From: Lingula anatina
Taxonomy: Eukaryota; Brachiopoda; Lingulata; Lingulida; Lingulidae
Length of the DNA stretch: 64,000 bases
Assembly (NCBI RefSeq): GCF_001039355.2
Contig: NW_019775505.1
Span: forward strand, 1 to 64,000
Direction of reading: 5' to 3'
Position numbers and translations under genes: made by a program. Below are positions 61,276 to 64,000 of the stretch, in pieces; positions within the stretch are counted from its first letter, which is position 1, and each line of letters opens with the position of its first letter. Under the pieces are notes generated by a model. The model saw only the letters and a program-made list of their open reading frames with translations, had not been told where the DNA came from and did no database searches.

Positions 61276-63130
61276 TCCCAAGCCATAAAATGATTATGAA
61301 TAACGATTGTGTGAAATATAATGATGACAAGTATGACAAATTTAAAAGGGAAATACGTCAGTACATATTATTATTATTAACACATAGTTAGGCCTATGTG
61401 TTTGCCTGCGCTTGCTAAGGAGCGGTACGATGACAGCTTTTAAATGCCAGAAATGTGTGATGTTTTGTGTTAGTACTCGTTAGTAATACGGATAATACAG
61501 AAAAAAAGACTACAACTAGATCTTTAAGTTATCCGAAATAAATGAATAAAAAGATCACCAGTTAGAAGTTTTCCCAAATGAAGACACGTTTTGTGACAGA
61601 ATGGGTTGAACAGCCCAAACAGAAGCCTTAATATCTATGTTTTAAAGAGGAAATACCCAATTAGTGACTGAATATATTTAAACCTGATGTGGAATAGGAG
61701 ATACAGTAAAAAGGGGGCTTTGCAAATAATTTTCGTCATTTAAGTTATCTTTGAGAATCTACGAGTGTTGAAACAATTGGAAGATATTAAATGTTCACAT
61801 CTACATGCCTGTTTTTGTGTGTATGCTGTATTCGTGGCATTAAAATGTCTATATAACGTCGCACCGGTCACTTACCGTCCCTAATAGCGCAATTGCTTAT
61901 TCCGATTTTACATTCTCATATCCCTGGCCACAATTTTAGTTTGGCACGTGCAGTTTTCATGTGATTATTATTTTTTTGTAGTAACTCTACCAGTAAACGC
62001 ATTACTTTAAATCCACTTTTTGTAAACCGCAATCAGACCTTAACTGCAGTTTATTCCATGTATCATGTGACGCTTCACAATAACAATCACGGAAAAGATA
62101 AAACGGTCAAAGCTTCTCTAAGGCAATCTCAGTGTTGGTTACAGATGAGAGTTTTTACAGAGAAGATGTCGTGCGTGGGATAATGCATGTGATAGATACA
62201 CATCTGACTACTTGAATAATCGGTATTTGAAGTAATAAATAACTAAATATATAAATAAATAAATAAATAGTGTTTAATCGCTTTGTTGATATACCTTATA
62301 ACTGAAAGTTTTTATTTGTCTGTGAATCGTTTAATTACATCCATCTTTAATAATTCATTTAGGGATTCGGGAAAATTACATGTATGTAACGGCTGTGTGA
62401 AATTTTTGTACATTCATTTCCATGATTAACGTTTTAAAAACGTTTTCTAGCTATAACTGCAGGTGAACTGAAATATAGTTCGCGATGATACGTCTTCCTT
62501 GGTTACACTTCAGCCGGTGTAAGTGAAAGTATAGGTCGGTTACGAAACAAGACTGGGAATACAGTGTAGCTCCACCCATACTAAGGAAATTCCAAGATGC
62601 CCTCTAAAGTGCCCGCGTTGGGGACTCGTTGTCGTCAACTAAAATCAAATTTAAGTCTAGTAACGGATTTGAAAAATGAACGCCAAGCGCGTATAATTCG
62701 AATGGATAATTGATCTAACTAACCTGATTTAGGATACGCGGCAACCATGCAGTCATCTTCGAACAACTGGAATGTTTTTAGTGCTCTCAAGGCATCTGGG
62801 GGATTGTGGTTGCTCAACAGTACATGTAGGCCTACCCTTTCCATGGTGTAGTTTTTATCGCTATATTCTATTCAGTGATCTTCAAAGCTGTAAGGAAGTG
62901 ACTTCCTTACGTGCCACACGTCCGCATTTATACAATCTAGGGTCTGTACAATATGAATTACGTTAACCTAGCTCATGAATGCGCACTAACTCCACGGGAA
63001 CTCTTGCTGAATCTAGTTTTAACTGCAGTGTGCTTTAGTTCGAATCGGTAGCCCGGGTTTCTCTTAGCCCAATGACGAATATGCCTACATTGCCCATTTT
63101 GCCGTGCACTTCGTGATAAAAGAAGATGCT
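61276..63130. other. 3' flank of the Ly6-type gene and intergenic sequence
   Basis: 3' UTR and AT-rich intergenic DNA with a (AAAT)n-type run near 62236-62268. No gene supported; the frame at 62772-62966 has no recognisable features. Confidence 0.5.
61537..61550 (+). promoter_or_regulatory. poly(A) signals of the Ly6-type gene
   Basis: Two AATAAA hexamers at 61537-61542 and 61545-61550, about 265 nt beyond the stop. Confidence 0.5.
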
Positions 63131-63204
63131 GGCCCGACTGGGGCTCGAACCCAGGTCATTCGCGTTATTAGCACGACGCTCTAACCGACTGAGCTATCAG
63201 GTCC
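63131..63204 (-). tRNA. tRNA-Ile (anticodon AAU)-like gene with a bulged acceptor stem
   Basis: The minus strand gives a cloverleaf: D arm GCTC/GAGC, anticodon stem TCGTG/CGCGA with loop CTAATAA (anticodon AAU), and T arm CTGGG-TTCGAGC-CCCAG, both stems fully paired. The acceptor strand GGCCTGA pairs perfectly with TCGGGCC only if one extra A (plus-strand T at 63202) is bulged out. A TTTT tract at 63121-63118 could act as a Pol III terminator. The bulge may mean a pseudogene or a tRNA-derived repeat. Confidence 0.7.
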
Positions 63205-63275
63205 TTCACATGTGAAATCCTTCACATATGAAATCACATCCTTCACATATGAAATTCTAAGATTCACAAATGAAA
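63205..63275. repeat. short tandem repeat with CCTTCACATATGAAAT unit
   Basis: Three to four imperfect copies of TTCACAT(A/G)TGAAA, itself palindromic, directly upstream of the tRNA-like gene. Confidence 0.7.
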
Positions 63276-63450
63276 ACAAAGTCGACATTCCATGATAATC
63301 AATATGATGATCAAGGTTGTGAATAATGTCTATTGTACCTCATTCAATAAACGCTGTATTCATGCCGTATATGATTAATACGATAAAATATTTAAGTTAT
63401 AAAAATGAAAAATCTAATATTTGTCTGCTTGAAAGTGACGTTTATACAGG

Positions 63451-63453
<3 letters not shown>

Positions 63454-63523
<70 letters not shown>
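63454..63523. repeat. (TA)n microsatellite
   Basis: About 35 TA units. Confidence 0.95.
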
Positions 63524-63526
<3 letters not shown>

Positions 63527-64000
63527 ATTAATATGTTGTGTGTAGGTAGCGTGCTGGTGAAATAAGCCGCTATGTGAATATAACGAAAATCATCAAGGAA
63601 TATGAGAGAGAGAGGGAGAGAGAGTTAAATTTCCACTAAAATGAAAATACTAGCACTTTAATTTTATCAAAAATCTTTCCACCAGAGGGTTAATATGTAT
63701 AATTATTTACTTCAGTATTACAGAACATATTGTCTAGTATATAAGCAATATATTTCAATGAACTATATCATCAGAGCAGGAAGCGCAGGGGGATAAGTGT
63801 CCTTCTTTCTAAATGGTCTGTCCTTCACTTCAAAGTTGTTTCAAACACGCATGCACAATGCAGAATATATTTTTTCCTCAGACAAGAATAGCTTAAATAA
63901 TATTAATACATTTATTCCCCAAAGTCAATGCAAAAGCCGCTTTCCGCAACTTTCTCCGCGTACACCCTATCAAAATCTTCGTTTTGTCGCACGGTGAAGT

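Overview
The window is metazoan nuclear DNA: AT-rich, intron-containing genes with GT-AG junctions, non-LTR retrotransposons, Tc1/mariner and miniature inverted-repeat elements, and many (TA)n and (ATT)n microsatellites. Gene content and repeat style suggest a marine invertebrate (invertebrate deuterostome or lophotrochozoan); the species cannot be fixed from the sequence.

The core is a head-to-tail tandem array of five cytochrome P450 genes on the minus strand, at 1451-7945 (g1), 9824-16754 (g2), 20320-26204 (g3), 30736-40888 (g4) and 45234-53847 (g5). Each can be assembled by hand into an uninterrupted 12-coding-exon reading frame of 482-489 residues, with the same intron phases (0,2,1,0,0,1,1,2,0,2,0). 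The proteins have an N-terminal membrane anchor, an ExxR K-helix motif, a PxRF meander and a Cys heme loop. They most resemble the CYP20 family, which as far as I know is usually a single orphan gene in vertebrates.

The array records its own history. g3 and g4 are close paralogues, with alignable introns. g2 and g5 align over their 3' parts, but the 5' part of g5 (exons 1-2, introns 1-2 and the leader) is of g3/g4 type, with a switch inside exon 3. A g2-type promoter/leader block sits orphaned between g3 and g4, and a pseudogene scrap made of exon-12 and exon-9 pieces lies between g2 and g3. Because the paralogues give empty sites, several insertions can be recognised and ordered: two Tc1-like elements, two 5'-truncated LINEs (one carrying a nested DNA element) and several MITEs. 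Intron 1 of g4 also holds a terminal-repeat element with a hammerhead-like ribozyme core and a repeat dense in AAGGTCA motifs.

Flanking the array are the 5' end of a putative secreted protein running off the left edge (1-230, minus), a three-exon Ly6/uPAR-type GPI-anchored protein gene (57598-61275, plus) and a tRNA-Ile(AAU)-like gene (63131-63204, minus) with a bulged acceptor stem. The remaining intergenic sequence shows no convincing genes.
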